DNA of 64,000 nucleotides from Membranipora membranacea (lineage: Eukaryota > Bryozoa > Gymnolaemata > Cheilostomatida > Membraniporidae). The notes beneath the pieces were generated by a model that worked only from the letters and a program-made list of their open reading frames with translations, did no database searches and was not told the origin of the DNA. Below are positions 34,947 to 47,838 of the stretch, one piece after another. The position numbers and the translations under genes are program-made. Each line of letters starts with the position of its first letter. Position 1 is the stretch's first letter. Location: assembly GCA_914767715.1 (NCBI GenBank), contig OU612073.1, positions 23,004,001 through 23,068,000 on the forward strand. Reading direction: 5' to 3'.

Positions 34947-37129
34947 GTTGTTATTTTGAAATTCCGATCTACTTTTATTTCTACTACTCAGCCAATCTGT
35001 CAGCGCAGTGAACACCCATTTTAAATGCTGATGGATAGCATCTTCTGCCTTGACGATCCGCGCTCATGAGCAAGATCGTTGATTGCAGCAACTGGTAATT
35101 GTAGCCTCCGTCAAACCAGTGCATAGAGACAGAGACAGTCTCAAAGCATCCCTCTATTATTTTTTAAATTCTTTCAATTCAAGAAGCAAAAACCCTGCTA
35201 GCAATTTGTTGAATTTCCTCATTCTTATCGAGCCATATTATTGGTACAAAGATGAAATACAGCAAGTGGTTTCTTTCTGTGTAAGTAAATGTACAAAAAC
35301 TTGATAATCAGCGATGAGCAGTAAATGCTCGTTGCCACTAAAATATTTGTTCTAGTCTTTCTATTTCATCGAAGAAGTTCAATTGAGTTAATTGGTGATG
35401 AGGCCCATATGCGCAAAAGTTTTGACGATGTTGCAGCAAGTCAAGGGGGAACTAAATATTAGATATATTATGAGGAAGTGTAGCTGTGGCTGGGAATGTA
35501 TGCAGGATACAATATATTCCATGTCGGTAATTGTGATGGTCGGCTATTACATGGTCGCCCAGTGGTAACGAGTATATAATGAGTTGTCTATTCTCAGCAG
35601 GGGGTCTAGTGCTCTGTGGGTAATGCAGACTGGCAGTGCGGGTTTGGACTCTTAGTTGTCACCTATATTATTATATCAGTCTCAGACAACCACCTGTTTT
35701 AATATTATCTCAAGGAATCAGAAATGGAGCACTGAGGTGAGCGTGGTTTTCATCATTATCTCTTTTTTGGATACAAAATATTTGCACCTTACATTTCATG
35801 AGGAATTATGAATGCTTGTTTGTTCTAAAATTAATTCCTGAACTTGACGTGAGTATTTACGTCTTTTTATTTGTTTCCAGTTTCACTAAACAAAATATAT
35901 GTTTACATCTTCAATCCAGTTGTCTCAACCTAATCTGCAACAGTAAATCCTTATAATATCAGTTAAACTAAGGAAAAGGATAATTATAGATCAGTCAAAC
36001 CAACCACATAAAATCCAGCTGCACTCGTAAATAGTGGTCGCAACGTCACCCGCGACCACACCCACAATTAAAGGAAGAAAGGTCAAATCTCAAAGGGGAG
36101 AGGTGGTTACCACTCTTCACTGTTTTCAGGCTGTGCAATTAGTTTTGTATTAGATGAGCATGATATGTAGACATGTTTATAATGATGGTGTATGTTACAG
36201 GAGTAAAATTATTTTAAGGGCACACATTAATGTTCTAAATTCAGAAAGTTCATTTATCTTGAAAAATGATTTTGTTTATTGAAAAGTGGTGTGGATGAAG
36301 CTTATCTTTCTTTCTTCTTCTTCTTTCTAAAAGAGAGCATTATTTATTGACTGGCGTGCAAATTCTATCATGTTAGAATTAGCCCGTCCGTGAAAGTGAA
36401 ACTTGGAAAGTCATTAGTCACAGGTTTTTTGACAGGTTGACAGGTATTTTGTCGTGAAGGCTGCACTATTTCACTGTTTGACAGATAGTGAACTAACCTT
36501 ATCTGAATAAAAAATCTGAATCTGGTAATTAGGCTATATTTAAAATGTCTCTGCAAATGAGGCAAGCGAAAAGGTATTTCATCTCCGATCGCTTTTACAC
36601 AGGATGTTGTATACCATGTAATAAAAAATCATAGAAAAGAACATACTGAGTGTGTAATATATAGATGAGAGAGAAAGGACATAGCTAAATGGCTGGCAAG
36701 TGGCCAAAACAAGCTTTTCAACTGGCTGCAAGAGCAATACCTGTAACTGATCTACATTGTGTAACATGTGAAGTTTTCTGAATAAAATTGTTGTAAGTGC
36801 TCTAAAAATCAAATTAGCATGCCCAATTCTGAGCATCTCATCGATAAATTCAATGATACAGGCACTAGTCAGACACAACCAGATTGTGTTGTGTCATGGA
36901 TTTCAAAATAATCAAATGGGACAACAACTGATGCTATAGTTTGGTTTAGTTTATTGCAGCATTCAGTATCAAATATTGATAAAAACAAATGCGCACAATG
37001 TTAAAAATATGTATAAACCTCGATTAAAATTATAGCATAGAAAAAGAAGATCAGAGATTATTAAAATACTTCATAAAAAATTGAAAAAAGGATTGGGCAC
37101 ATTTATCAGTTTTACACAGGTTTGATCTC
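34947..37129. other. Unassigned sequence between direct repeat and LINE
   Basis: No gene or element with clear ends. A hairpin GTGGTCGC...GCGACCAC lies at about 36033-36058. The right part may be LINE 3' UTR. Confidence 0.3.
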
Positions 37130-39000
37130 AAAATTGTAGGTTTACGAGAGGATAGTTAGCAGTATTTTGTTTAATACAGTTAAAAAGAGGATGCATCGGA
37201 TCATAGACTATTTCCATGAAATGTTTGGCACTGATGTTGGATATAAAATCAGATTGAGTGGTAAGATTAAAAATTTCTAGGCGATCATCATAACTAGGAT
37301 CAGGTAATTTTAGACCATCTTTTCATTCCTATTTTCTCTAGCTGCCTCAGTAAAAATGATTTTGAACGATACGATGATACAATGTTGTCAACATGAGAAC
37401 TAAAAGTAATATGGTCATCTAGTGTGATGATGATGATGACGGCCAATATTAAAATTATTGTCTAAGGTAAAATGCTGATCATATGTGTGTTTGTAGTTTA
37501 ACAATGAATTAATATTAGTTGTCTTCTCAGGATTTAACTATATTGAGATCCCCATTTACTTTCTTAGGATTAGGTTGAAGGGCTTTGAAGACACCTTCGT
37601 TCACCCGGCATGATCTAAGCTCAGGAGTGTTGGCAGGAACAGGAAATTTTATAAATTTTTCCACTACTTTAGTGCTCTGACTCCCTGATTCATCAAAGTT
37701 GTTCCTTGCCCCATTATGTGTAACCTTACAAAAGTTTCTTTGTAGGTTGGTATTTACAAGGTCAGCCACAGCAGAATTTATGATGGGCCCCTGTTTCTCA
37801 GTTACTAGCTGAGTAAGTTGGCTTAGATAAGCATTGCCATTGTTTAAGCTGTGATCCTCGTCGCTTATGGCATTTTCTTGATTAGATTCTCTGGTAGTTC
37901 TGAAGAATCTACCTAGAGCCTGGTCCCCAGAGTCTACACCGCGTCCAGGACTGTCATTGTCTCTATTATTATGATTATTATTGTCATAAATACCACGATC
38001 TTCTTCTTCTTCCTCCTCATAGTTGCGTTGTTCCGCGTGTATCTCTACACCTCCAGATGCCATGGTTATTAAGTAGAAAAGTTCTTTTTTAGATAATTTT
38101 AAGAATTTTATAAGAGGAAAATTTTTCCCCTGTCTTGGTGAGAAGCTTAACAAGCCGGAAGTGTGAGGGGCTGCGCAGGCGCGGTGGAATTCCTTTGAGA
38201 ATCCCATAGTATTATTGCAGTGCTCCAGTATGAGAATTAACATTAGTTGTTTTCTCAGGATTTAAAAGCATAAGGTTGTCATGTGCCCATTCTTGTGTAT
38301 CATTAATAGCTTTGGCTAATGAGCCACCTCTTTTGTCAAAACAATAGTAAAAGCTAGTATCATCAGAATACTTAATGACATTAAAATCTGTAGATTCTAG
38401 ATCATTAACATAAAATAACCATAAAAAAGACCTTACTTCGTTCATTGGAAGGCTCCTACAAACACATCTTTATAATCAGAGATGCTGTCATTAATCTTCA
38501 CACATTGCTTACCACCTTTCTAAACATCATCAAGTTTGCCTAAACTTTCTCATTGATACTAAAACAGCGCATTTTGTCTAAGACAATCTGAGGCTAAAGT
38601 CTGTCAAAAGCCTTGGAAAAATCTTCACAAGCCATTTGTACATAGTCATTACCAAAAGAATCTAGGTCTGTTGTTACATCATCTATTAATTTTAAAATAG
38701 CGTCTGTAGAACCAGTTTTTGGCCTATGAGCAAATTGGTTGTGAGAGATAAATTCTTGCATATAGCCTTTTAATTTATTTACTAAAACCTGTTCACAAAG
38801 CTTACCTAAATGAAAGAGCAAAGAAATGGTTCGAAAATCTTTATAATTCTTGGGTTGGGCTACCTTTGGTATAGGTGATATTTGTGCACGCTTATAATAA
38901 TCAGGAAATTTACCACTTAAAAGTATACAATTTGAAATATCTTGGAATAGCACACAAACATCTTCTTTACCCTCCTTGCATAACCAAGTGGGAAAGTCCT
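37130..39000 (-). mobile_element. Non-LTR retrotransposon (Jockey/CR1-like) remnant, interrupted
   Basis: Minus-strand frame 38953-38594 reads PIPKVAQPKNYKDFRTISLL, HLGKLCEQVLVNKL, and ends VQMACEDFSKAFDRL, i.e. reverse transcriptase motifs 1 to A. Frame 38445-38212 has FYVNDLES and KYSDDTSFYY, the motif C region with SDD in place of the usual ADD, then MLLNPEKTTNVNS. RT sequence resumes beyond a foreign segment at about 37530 with LNPEKTT again, then at ~37390-37320 (DDHITFSSHVDNI, FLLRQLEKIGM) and ends near 37130 (NCIKQNTANYPLVNLQF). Several frameshifts and stops; dead. Confidence 0.8.
37535..38240 (-). mobile_element. DIRS gag-like ORF segment inserted in the LINE
   Basis: The minus-strand frame has MASGGVEIHAEQRNYEEEEE at 38061, acidic and Asn-rich sequence, LTQLVTEKQGPIINSAVADL and, near its end, PANTPELRSCRVNEGVFKAL. 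The last part fits the pattern of DIRS-type gag proteins (P-x-N-x-x-x-L ... VN-x-x-(I/V)). The segment is bordered by two copies of a ~29-bp LINE sequence (near 37507-37540 and 38229-38262, two or three mismatches), so the LINE reading frame continues on both sides. Assignment to DIRS is by pattern only. Confidence 0.45.
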
Positions 39001-39721
39001 CTTAACTGGTAGCCTTACTGGTGTCTAGGGTGTTCAGCAGGTGTTTAGTCTCACCCAGGCTCAGCTGATCCAGTGGTTCTCTGCTGCCTCTCGATGTCTC
39101 ACTGCCACAGTTCACTACTTCTCCGCCTACACTCTGTTCATTGTGTTGAGGTTTCTGCATAGCTGAGCGTTATTCTGTTGGATACCATCTATCACTGCCG
39201 ACTCTTGAACTTTTGGTTTGGTATGATTGTTGGTGATCTGCCGCACATTGTCTGACCATGTCTTGTTCACTATTTAAATTTTGATCCATATAGCAGTCTC
39301 TTACTGAAATGGAGCGTTTTTTGCACAAGAGACCTCAGAAATGTATATGATTGGAACCCTCTGGAGAAAGCTTCATCGAATTGAGTCAGTCATCCAAAGA
39401 GGTCTATCTGATTGCACTTTTACTGTTCTCTCTGGGCAGTGGTCATCCAACAGAGTTGTGACAGTTTGGTGGAAAAAAGTTTCCACTTTGTCATAGATAG
39501 ATGTAGCATCAAGTAGTCAAGTATTATCTGACACATTATCCACTCTAAAGTATAAAATAAATCTATGATCCTACCTAGCAAAGAAAATGTTCTTCAGCTA
39601 ATATTTAAAAGCAGTAATATATTCTTGTTGAATTTTTATCTGCCAAATATGGAATTATGATCATTATCTTGATATTAGTACATCTAATTCATCATGCATC
39701 ATCTATTTTGTGAAAGTCAAC

Positions 39722-40141
39722 CACTACTATATCTCGCAAACAGATGAAAAGACCAAAACCAAAAAACAGGAAACATCCATGAAGAATCAGCGCTCCGTAT
39801 CTCAATATCTGGTGCTTATTTTTAGCTTGCTTTGTCGCCTTGAGAAGTTTCAGATGGAGTTTGTTTACAGAAAATAAAGAGTATAAGTTTCATGAATTTT
39901 GATTGATATCTTATCCTGCCCTATCTTCTAATTGTCAGCCACTTCTGTACAAACTTTGCTATTCTTCTAATTGTCAGCCACTACTGTACAAGCTTGGCTA
40001 TTCTTCTAATTGTCAGCCACTACTGTACAAGCTTGGCTATTCTTCTATTCAAATGAAATAACAAAGATAACTACATCAGATGGCCACAATGTCACGATCT
40101 CAGTTATAGGATGAAAACTACTTTGTGATCTGAAGTCAACT
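39722..40141 (+). repeat. Direct repeat copy 2, with an internal 38-bp triplication
   Basis: Same ordered segments as 34600-34946. It also holds three tandem copies of a unit reading TTCTAATTGTCAGCCACTAC, then TGTACAAGCTTGGCTA (39926-40040), which copy 1 lacks. Confidence 0.7.
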
Positions 40142-40858
40142 GCACCAGCAGGGAACCTTGTCTGATCGGTTGGGATTATAGTGTATCACAATAAGCAGCA
40201 AGCTTGTTATTTTCAGAATATTTTACTCATTTACTATATTTATCTTTGTGTGGATCGCCCAGTGTACGTTCATCATTGTATTTACTACTTAATACCTCTT
40301 ATGTTTTCAGAATAATGTTGTCACACATTATATTTTGCTGCAATATTGTGAGTGTCGGTTATAGGTTCGGACCTGATAGGGAGATAGAGGTGAAGAAGTA
40401 AGTATAATATGATTGAGAATGAACTGGAAGAGTTTAAACCTACGGTCAGCAAACTCGTATCGGCCATGAAAGTAAGCTAGTGGGACTAGTGGGACTAGTG
40501 GGACTAGTGGGACAAAGTTACCCATCTCTGTATATACCTGCTGTTATTGGTCAATGGAATTCTCTTAAATGTTACTGTATAACTCTGAATGTTTGGCTAT
40601 TGGTTTAGTTTATGGGGAAGAGCCCAGATGTCAGGTGTCAATAAATAGGGCAATCAGACGGACTAACAGAATTGATTGCTGCGTAGGCAGGCGATGATAA
40701 TTATTTACCCGAGAATACCCCTTACGGTGCTTGATTTGTGATAGAGTTGTTGAATCGTCACTAATCATAACTTGTAATGCAGTACATACTACTTGCGGGT
40801 GAGCATGAATGTTGTTGTGTTTTTCAGCACACAAGAGAAATATTATTTAATGACTTAC
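40142..40858. other. Left part of segmental duplication copy A
   Basis: From about 40680 the sequence is paralogous to 54885 onwards. A short plus-strand segment 40366-40399 (FGPDREIEVKK, between an AG and a GTAAGT) could be an exon but stands alone. At 40478-40512 GTGGGACTA repeats four times. Confidence 0.4.
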
Positions 40859-40928
40859 CCTCCGGTAGGTCTAGCTGTATATCAAACACAGATGTACGCT
40901 TTTCACTCTGCCTGTCTCCTCTCTCCAT
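40859..40928 (-). CDS. Putative first coding exon, duplicated (copy A)
   Basis: Minus strand: ATG at 40928, 23 codons MERGDRQSEKRTSVFDIQLD then LPE, and a GTAAGT donor. The paralogous exon at 55047-55116 has the same length, start and donor, and differs at few residues. Conservation of frame, ATG and donor in two diverged copies suggests a real first exon. I could not find exon 2 in either copy and recognise no family. Confidence 0.45.
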
Positions 40929-41343
40929 ATGTGATTGCTCTGATTTAGACAAATCCCAGTTTTCAGCATGCCATAAATGGATATGACAAGGAGATGGCGC
41001 AACAACAGTGCTAGATTGCTTCCAATCAATTTAATTCAATGTCACTTCATTAAGACGCAATGTATTTAATTCTAAAATTAGGAGATTTCAAAATTAAATA
41101 CATACAATGACCCTAAAAGTGTCAAATAAATTGTTATAAAATTGATATGATGCACAGAGGAGCCAGAAGGAAGGAAGGAAGTCCCCTAACCTATTTTATA
41201 TGTTGCGGTTTAGGTTCTTGTTAGTTTTTACACATTTAAATATAACCTGATAAATTCTTGAACCATAACATCACAATACAATAGAGTAAGTTCTGTACTA
41301 TTTATAGGATATTTTTACTATGAAGAAATTCATTGGTAAAAAA

Positions 41344-41872
41344 TGCAAGTTTGTTTAAATCAATATCAAATTTTTAGATGATGGTTGCTATTATAAAAGG
41401 TAAAAATAATATAAACATACCCCATACCCCATATCACCCTTTCTAGGAGAAAGTTAGTATAAAATATGAGCTCTAAGCCATGTACAGTTTGGATTTAAGC
41501 TCGAATAAGGTACTTTGACCAAGCATTTCAATTTATAGTAAAAAAGACAAAAACAAGTGCTGAGAATAATAGATAAAAGGGGGCCCCATCGCTATCGCAA
41601 TATGTGACAACACAAAGGGGGTTTGGTGAATCAGGCAAATGTAGTGAATCAGGTAATAGTGTTTGTTATTCTTTGGATATAATGGGTTTTATGAGGGATC
41701 AAAGAGTAACAGCTTGGGGGGATGATTTGGCTATGAAAACATTGAGTTGAATAGATGATTCTCTCTGTGGTTATGCGCTGTGGCTATGAATAGATTGGCA
41801 GCAAGGTAACAGTAAACAAGTTAACGGAACTGGATTTATGAAATTTTAATAATAACATCCGAAAACACTACA
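41344..41872 (-). repeat. 3' LTR of the BEL/Pao element
   Basis: Aligned by eye with 46279-46854. Differences are mainly small indels plus one ~60-bp gap, so the insertion is not very recent. Confidence 0.85.
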
Positions 41873-42082
41873 CTCCCACCTAAAATTTCATAAATTTTCC
41901 GTAAATGGTTTTCTTTTAATTCGGGAAGTTTTGACATAGTTTTCAATGATGGTTTTAAGTTTTGACACAGACCTATGTAGGCATCTATTTGATGTCAATG
42001 TTAGAAAGATCAGATAGAGATGATTTCCAGCTATCCCACCGTAATAAGAGGCCACCAGTCAGAGGGTTCTCCAAAGACGAAG

Positions 42083-42937
42083 CTATTCTGTACATGTCTT
42101 GGAGAATGTTATTATTACCTTGGAGAGTGTAAGGAGATATGAAATCGAAAGGGTCATAGATAGATGTATTGGTGGATAAAATAACCCTACCAGTTGAATG
42201 TTAGGCCTAGGAGAGGAGCTAAAGTGAAAGCTGTCTGAGTTCCTGCCTCCAACCTTGGCAGCGTTATATAAAACAAAGCTGACTTTATCAGGTTCTGTAG
42301 GGATGTATACACCATAATATGATTCAGTATTCATTAGCTGATTAGGAGGAATGATATCGGCATCACCTTCAGATATTAATTTGTGATATTGCTCGGAGAA
42401 CAGTGGATCAGAGAGTTTCTTCCGTACTGGTTTGGAAGGATATAATGTCATGATTTTGGACTTGTGTGCACTTGGCTTGCATTTAATATGCAGCAGCATT
42501 GTGGTATGACTATGACCATCATCATCTTTATAGATGTGATCTTTCATTGTCTTTAGAAAGTTTATATCATCAGCAGAAAGTGTTTCATCAGCTTGCTTAG
42601 AATGGAAGTCAAAACTGAGAACTTTAATTGGCTTAGTTTCTAGATTGACATTGTTGTCATCATTATCAGGATTGAGTTTCTCTGCTTCTATTTTGAGAGA
42701 AATATATTCTCTTGTGGTTGGTTGAGAAATTGCTAGGTTTACTATTGTAGTTGATTGATTAGTAGGGGGTTGCTTTGCTGTATTTCCCATCAAAATCCAT
42801 CCCAGGTCAGTAAGCCGGGCGAAAGGCTCATGATCTCCCCTACTAATCAGTAGGCCAAGTTCTAATGTATTTCCATGTTTGGCTGCAATGAATTCAGTTG
42901 CGAGATGGCGTAAATGGGGCCAGTCTTGTACAGACAT
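42083..42937 (-). pseudogene. BEL/Pao pol fragment (protease end to reverse transcriptase start)
   Basis: The frame contains ELGLLISRGDHEPFARLTDLGWILMG, given here as ELGLLISRGD ... LTDLGWILMG, the end of the retropepsin region in BEL elements. Then come KKLSDPLFSEQYHKLISEG, IIPPNQLMNTESYYGVYIPT and VSFVLYNAAKVGGRNSDSFH, which match the entry to reverse transcriptase (GVY-P, VVFDASAK-type). The active-site YxDD region is absent. Confidence 0.8.
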
Positions 42938-43010
42938 TGAGTTAGGTATATTTTCCCTATTGAATGGGATTGGATCGGTTTACGTATGTTGGTAGATCTA
43001 TGATCTAGAT

Positions 43011-45238
43011 CTATTTTGAGGTCTTTTCTTCGCTGCCTTGTATTTGATTTGATCTTCGCTGTCGATCGGGATATAAGGCCTTATTTTCGCTGCCTTTGTT
43101 TTGGGTAGAGTTTGATGAATGTGGTGTTGGAGAGGTCTTACTTTTGCTGCCTCGAGTGTAATAGTCATGGAATACTGTAAGATGCTGTTGCCCACAATCT
43201 CTCTTGGTGCATGATTCTGGATACCAGCACTTACTCATATTGTGAAGTGGCTTAGCACATGCAAAACACAGATTGTTGTCAGTAAAGAATTTTTGCTATG
43301 TCTTCGTGGGATTCTTTTGTCAACTGAAAACATCTTCCTGTAGTGTGGTTGTCCATGTCACAAAAGATGCATGGATATCTTTTATGTTTTGGTTTGTTTC
43401 TATCTGGTGATGTATTATGTTCAAATGCTGTGTGACTTTCAGATGTGAGCAGTGTGGGAACACGCTTTTCAGGTGGGTGATGGGTTCTGATTTGTTTGTG
43501 CCCATCATATTTGCGATATGTTGCTCTTCTAGCGAGGGCTTTGTTGAGGCTGTTGCTAGCTACGTCAGCTTCTTTTGCTAGGAAATGGGTGAAATCAAAG
43601 AGTGATGGGAACTTCATTGTGTTGGCCTCGATATCAGTTGCCCTTTTTACCCAACGATTTCCTATTGAAAGGGGTAGTTTCACCAAAATGTTTTCGTTTT
43701 CGCGTCTCTCATTGAGGCAGTGTAGCTCAGGTAGTTTTGTCATAGCTGTTTGACATGATTCTAAAAACTTGACAAGCTCTTCCAGTGCCTCCCCATCATG
43801 TTCTTTGAGGAGGGGCCACTGTTCGAGTTTGGAAAGGTATGCTTCAGTGAGAATATGAGGTTTTCTAAACCTCTTATCTAGTTTTCTATTCGCCTCTTGG
43901 AAGGCTTCGTGAGTGCCAATTTGGAATAAATTTGATGCTACCCTTTTTGCCTTGCCACCCAAATACTGCTGGAGGAGAGCTAGTTTTTGTAGAGGGGCAT
44001 AACTGCCGCTCTCAATAAGGCCTTCAAATGATACTTTCCAGTCTAAATATTCAAGAGGATCACCATAAAATATGGCGGGTTCGACAGGTTTGAGTTTGAT
44101 AGTGTGGGTAGCTTGGGCTAATGTGGTAGCGAATGCTTGTTGTTCTGAGGTTGTGGAGCCAACTTGCAATGGACTCACTGCGATTGGACCCTGTGTATGG
44201 CTGTGATTTGAATTGTCTGATGATATATATACAAGTTGAGGAGCAGGGGTTTGATTTGGTTGCTGTCTTATTTGTTGTGGCGGAGGTGCGTATGTATTTG
44301 ATAGGTCAGTGGGTTCAACTTGTGGTAATGTGATTTGCATAGAATCAGAATATTTACTGGCTTGCTGAGGAGCAGGTTTTGTGATGGCATGATTATGTCG
44401 AGACGGTGGGCTGAAAAGTGAAACAACCTCATCCTCTTCCATCGCTTCCGATACGGTTTTTTCCTGAGCACTAGCAGCATCAAGTTCTGCTTGTATTTGG
44501 TTTTGTTCAATGGCCATGGCGAGCTGATGGGCTTGCTGCTTCAGCACTTGGGATGTTTTAGAGGCCTCAAGTTTCTTTTGGAGTGCAGCTTTGCTAGCTT
44601 TGGCTACAATTTGCATCAGCCTAATTTTCAAACTAGCTCGGGAAGAGATTGTCCGAGATTTAAGCGAGGGTGCTATAGAGCCAGGACGTGATTGAGTGAG
44701 TTTAGTGGTGATTGGGAGAGGTGTGCTAGAATCGTTTTGATTGGTTTGCCTAAGTTTGACAGATAGTTTATTCATGCCATCCAGAACCTGATCTTTTATC
44801 TTTTCCCTATCTGCTTCTACTCTATCCATTTTGTTGCATATAACTAAATCTGGTTCAAGATCGCCTCGTTTTTTTGCGCCATTGCTCATAAATTTGTACT
44901 GCATTGGATTTACTTTCCTCTAACTCTTCATTCCATTTCTCCAATTGTTCATAGGTCAAAGTATCGGGAGAGGGCATGTTAGAAATCAATGAATCATGAA
45001 GTATACTACAGTTTTCGAGGACCTGTTTTAGAACATCAGTAACTTGTTCAAATTCAGCTCGTTTGGCTGGGCATGTATTTTCGTTTGATTTCTCTTTAGC
45101 TGGGAAATTTAGATTTTGAGCCGGTTCATGTTCTGTAGAATTGCTCAGGGTTTGTTCATGTTTGCTATCATCAGCTTGTATGTCAGGTAAACTTGGATTT
45201 TTCTCAGTCAAAGACATGGCTGTGAAAAATGAGGACAC
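43011..45238 (-). pseudogene. BEL/Pao gag (two overlapping frames plus zinc knuckle)
   Basis: Frame 45238-44855 (127 codons) overlaps frame 44904-43279 (541 codons) by ~50 bp; a frameshift probably split one gag. The second holds a Gln-rich segment, then PVEPAIFYGDPLEYLDWKVS, the signature of the DUF1759 gag domain of BEL/Pao. Around 43300 there is CIFCDMDNHTTGRCFQL and, after a stop/frameshift near 43278, LCFACAKPLHNMSKCWYPE, two Cys knuckles for RNA binding. Confidence 0.8.
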
Positions 45239-46278
45239 AACTCCTAACTTTAATGATCAGTTTAAGGAATTTTCAAGGTATTTTATAGCCTTGCCTACTG
45301 TCGCCTTGCTGGCAATAAATTCAAAGATGACATGCTTAACCACAGCTTGAGTAAAATAACTTGAGTGCAATGAGGGAGAATGGTGCAATGAATGAATGAT
45401 GTGCTATTAATGAAAGATTTATTGCTTTGTCCCAGTTAATGTCCGGAATGTAAACGACTTCTCTTTGTGATGTCACTATTACAATAACAGATGTAACAGA
45501 AATAAATGAGGGACCTTAGAAAATTAACTGAACATGCAATAAAGTAAAGGTATAGGTAAAGTTTCCTATATCAATTATCGTGATATATAAAAATTGATCT
45601 TCTATATCACTAATTGTGATAGATGAAATTGATCTCAAATTGTTGTTGTTTATACAGTCGCAATCCCTAGACAAAAGTCAAAACTTTGAAAGTTAAAAAT
45701 AGTAACAATAACTTATCTTCGCAGAAGTCTTCTTGGCTGCTGGCTCTGGCTCTGGCTTCGTGGCTCTGGCGCTTGGCTGACTTGGCTCGGGCACGGTATG
45801 ACTGTTTGAAGATAGTAGAGTTGATTTGTAGCTTTCTTATGGAGACGGTTGATGCCGGGTTGGGTGATTCGCGATTGCTTACTTGAATGTTTGTTTTGTT
45901 TTTAGGATTTTGGAGTATAATCCATGGGAGTGGTGTTAAGCGTGAGCTGTATTTTTGGGCTCAGGATTTCTTGTAGTTCTACTCGTCGATGTTGAGTTAG
46001 AGTTGCAAGTTGTAGTTTAGAGTTTTACCCGTCGATGTTGAGTTAGAGATACACTTGCTGCGACTCAGAGGGAAGAGTTTTACTGTAACTGCCCTCCTAG
46101 ATTATTGATCGAGTTTCTAACGGGTGCATTTTATAGTAGTTTATTTGAGTAAACCGTTGACACCGTAAAACTATGATTTTATATAAAATTGATTAAAATA
46201 TTGATAACGTGTGGTTAGTATGATTCAAGTGGTTATACAAAAACATTGAAATTAAAATGGCATTTGTCATGATAAAAA

Positions 46279-46854
46279 TGCAAGTTTGTTTAAATCAATA
46301 TCAAGTTTTTAGATGATGCGTTGCTATGATAAAAGGTAAAAATAACATAAACATACCTCTGTCACCCTTTCCAGGAGAGAGTTAGTATAAAATATGAGCT
46401 CTAAACCATGTACAGTTTGTATATCATGGATTTGAACGAAGAAACAAAATGTAAATTTATTACCTCGTTCTCTGAGGATTTAAGCTCGAATAAGGTACTT
46501 TGACCAAGCATTTCAATTTATAGTAAAAAGACAAAAACAAGTGCTGAGAATGATAGATAAAAGGGGGCCCCATGCTATCGCAATATGTGACAACACAAAG
46601 GGGGCTTGGTGAATCAGGCAAATGTAGTGAATCAGGTAATAATGATTGTTATTCCTTGGATATAATGGGTTTTATGAGGGATCAAAGAGTACAACTTGGA
46701 GGGATGATTCGGCTATGAAAACATTGAGTTGAATAGATGATTCTCTCTGTGGTTATGCGCTGTGGCTATGAATAGATTGGCAGCAAGGTAACAGTAAACA
46801 CGTTAACGGAACTGGATTTATGAAATTTTAATAATAACATCCGAAAACACTACA
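46279..46854 (-). repeat. 5' LTR of the BEL/Pao element
   Basis: See the element entry. The primer-binding site below 46279 on the minus strand is not clear. Confidence 0.85.
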
Positions 46855-46865
46855 GTATATTATAT

Positions 46866-47211
46866 TATGTTTGTTTGTCTGTAAAAGTAATTGTCTTCCA
46901 TCAAGCGTTGAGGAGACAATTTTGAAAAGGAAAATTGTTTGTGATCTTAAGATGATTATTATATTATATGCGTAAAAGCTGGTGTTCCATGAGCAGTACA
47001 TCCTGGGAAACAGGTGCATAATTGAAGTCTATCATTTCTCTTGGCTTTTTTTATTGTGCTGGGAAAAGGTATAAAGGATACACCAGCCTCCAACCTTTAA
47101 TGGTCCACTTGAGGTAAATGTTCAAGTGAAAGTGACACTCCTTCAAAGATGGTGTAGTATGATTATAAGTTTCAACACCCTAAAACAGTGAGAGAGATCC
47201 TGAATATATAT

Positions 47212-47258
<47 letters not shown>

Positions 47259-47420
47259 AAGTAGGAATGCAGCTTATATATGTGGCTTCAACCCTAAGCG
47301 TAGCCAAAAACCATGCATAAGTGATCAACACTGTGGACTACTGATATAAATATTAATGGATTAGGGGAACCTATCTGACCCTAAACAGTGGCAGATTATC
47401 TGTGGTTGCTGGAATGCCTT
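46866..47420 (+). repeat. Segmental duplication copy A, right part
   Basis: 46866-47095 matches 55675-55895 and 47099-47420 matches 57870-58520 in order (TGTCTTCCATCAAGC, GGTGTTCCATGAGCAGTAC, AAGGATACACCAG; then ATGGTCCACTTGAGGTAAATG, GAGAGAGATCCTGAATATAT). It contains a perfect (TA)n microsatellite at about 47213-47254. Confidence 0.75.
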
Positions 47421-47838
47421 TGCAGCGAGAAATGAGCAGCAAGAGGCTAATTGGCTTAAGTCTGTGCCCTGCCAAGTACTCATTTGCTGCAGGATGATAA
47501 TAGAACATGTAGAAACTGTGCTGGAATCATCAAATAAGAAACTTCCCGTCCCTGAAAACAGGTGGTCATTTTCTCAATACTTATCAATGCGAGCACATCT
47601 GATAAGATTGAATGCTTATATTTAGCAAGCAGTTCACTTTTTCCAGGTCTGAATTGGTGAAAGAAATGCCATGTATATAAATTCAGGTATTATTAATATG
47701 TGCTACCTCAATCAAAGATATCCCTAGGAAATGCAATATTCACAATGCACTATGTTGGTAATAACCAATGGGTTGGGTAGGAATGAAAATTTAATCCCTG
47801 AGAAAATGATCGTTGTCTGTGTTACTTCAAAGTCCAAC

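Larger units (their letters stand above)
41344..46854 (-). mobile_element. BEL/Pao LTR retrotransposon, internally deleted
   Basis: Minus-strand element with a 3' LTR (41344-41872, 529 bp) and a 5' LTR (46279-46854, 576 bp), each TG...CA with ends TGTAGTG and CTTGCA. The left LTR lacks a ~60-bp block that the right one has. A polypurine tract AGGTGGGAG abuts the 3' LTR (41873-41881). The gag and a shred of pol are present; protease, most of reverse transcriptase, RNase H and integrase are gone. No 5-bp target duplication is visible. The paralogous duplication copy B (about 55560-55668) lacks the element, which supports insertion at this spot. Confidence 0.85.
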
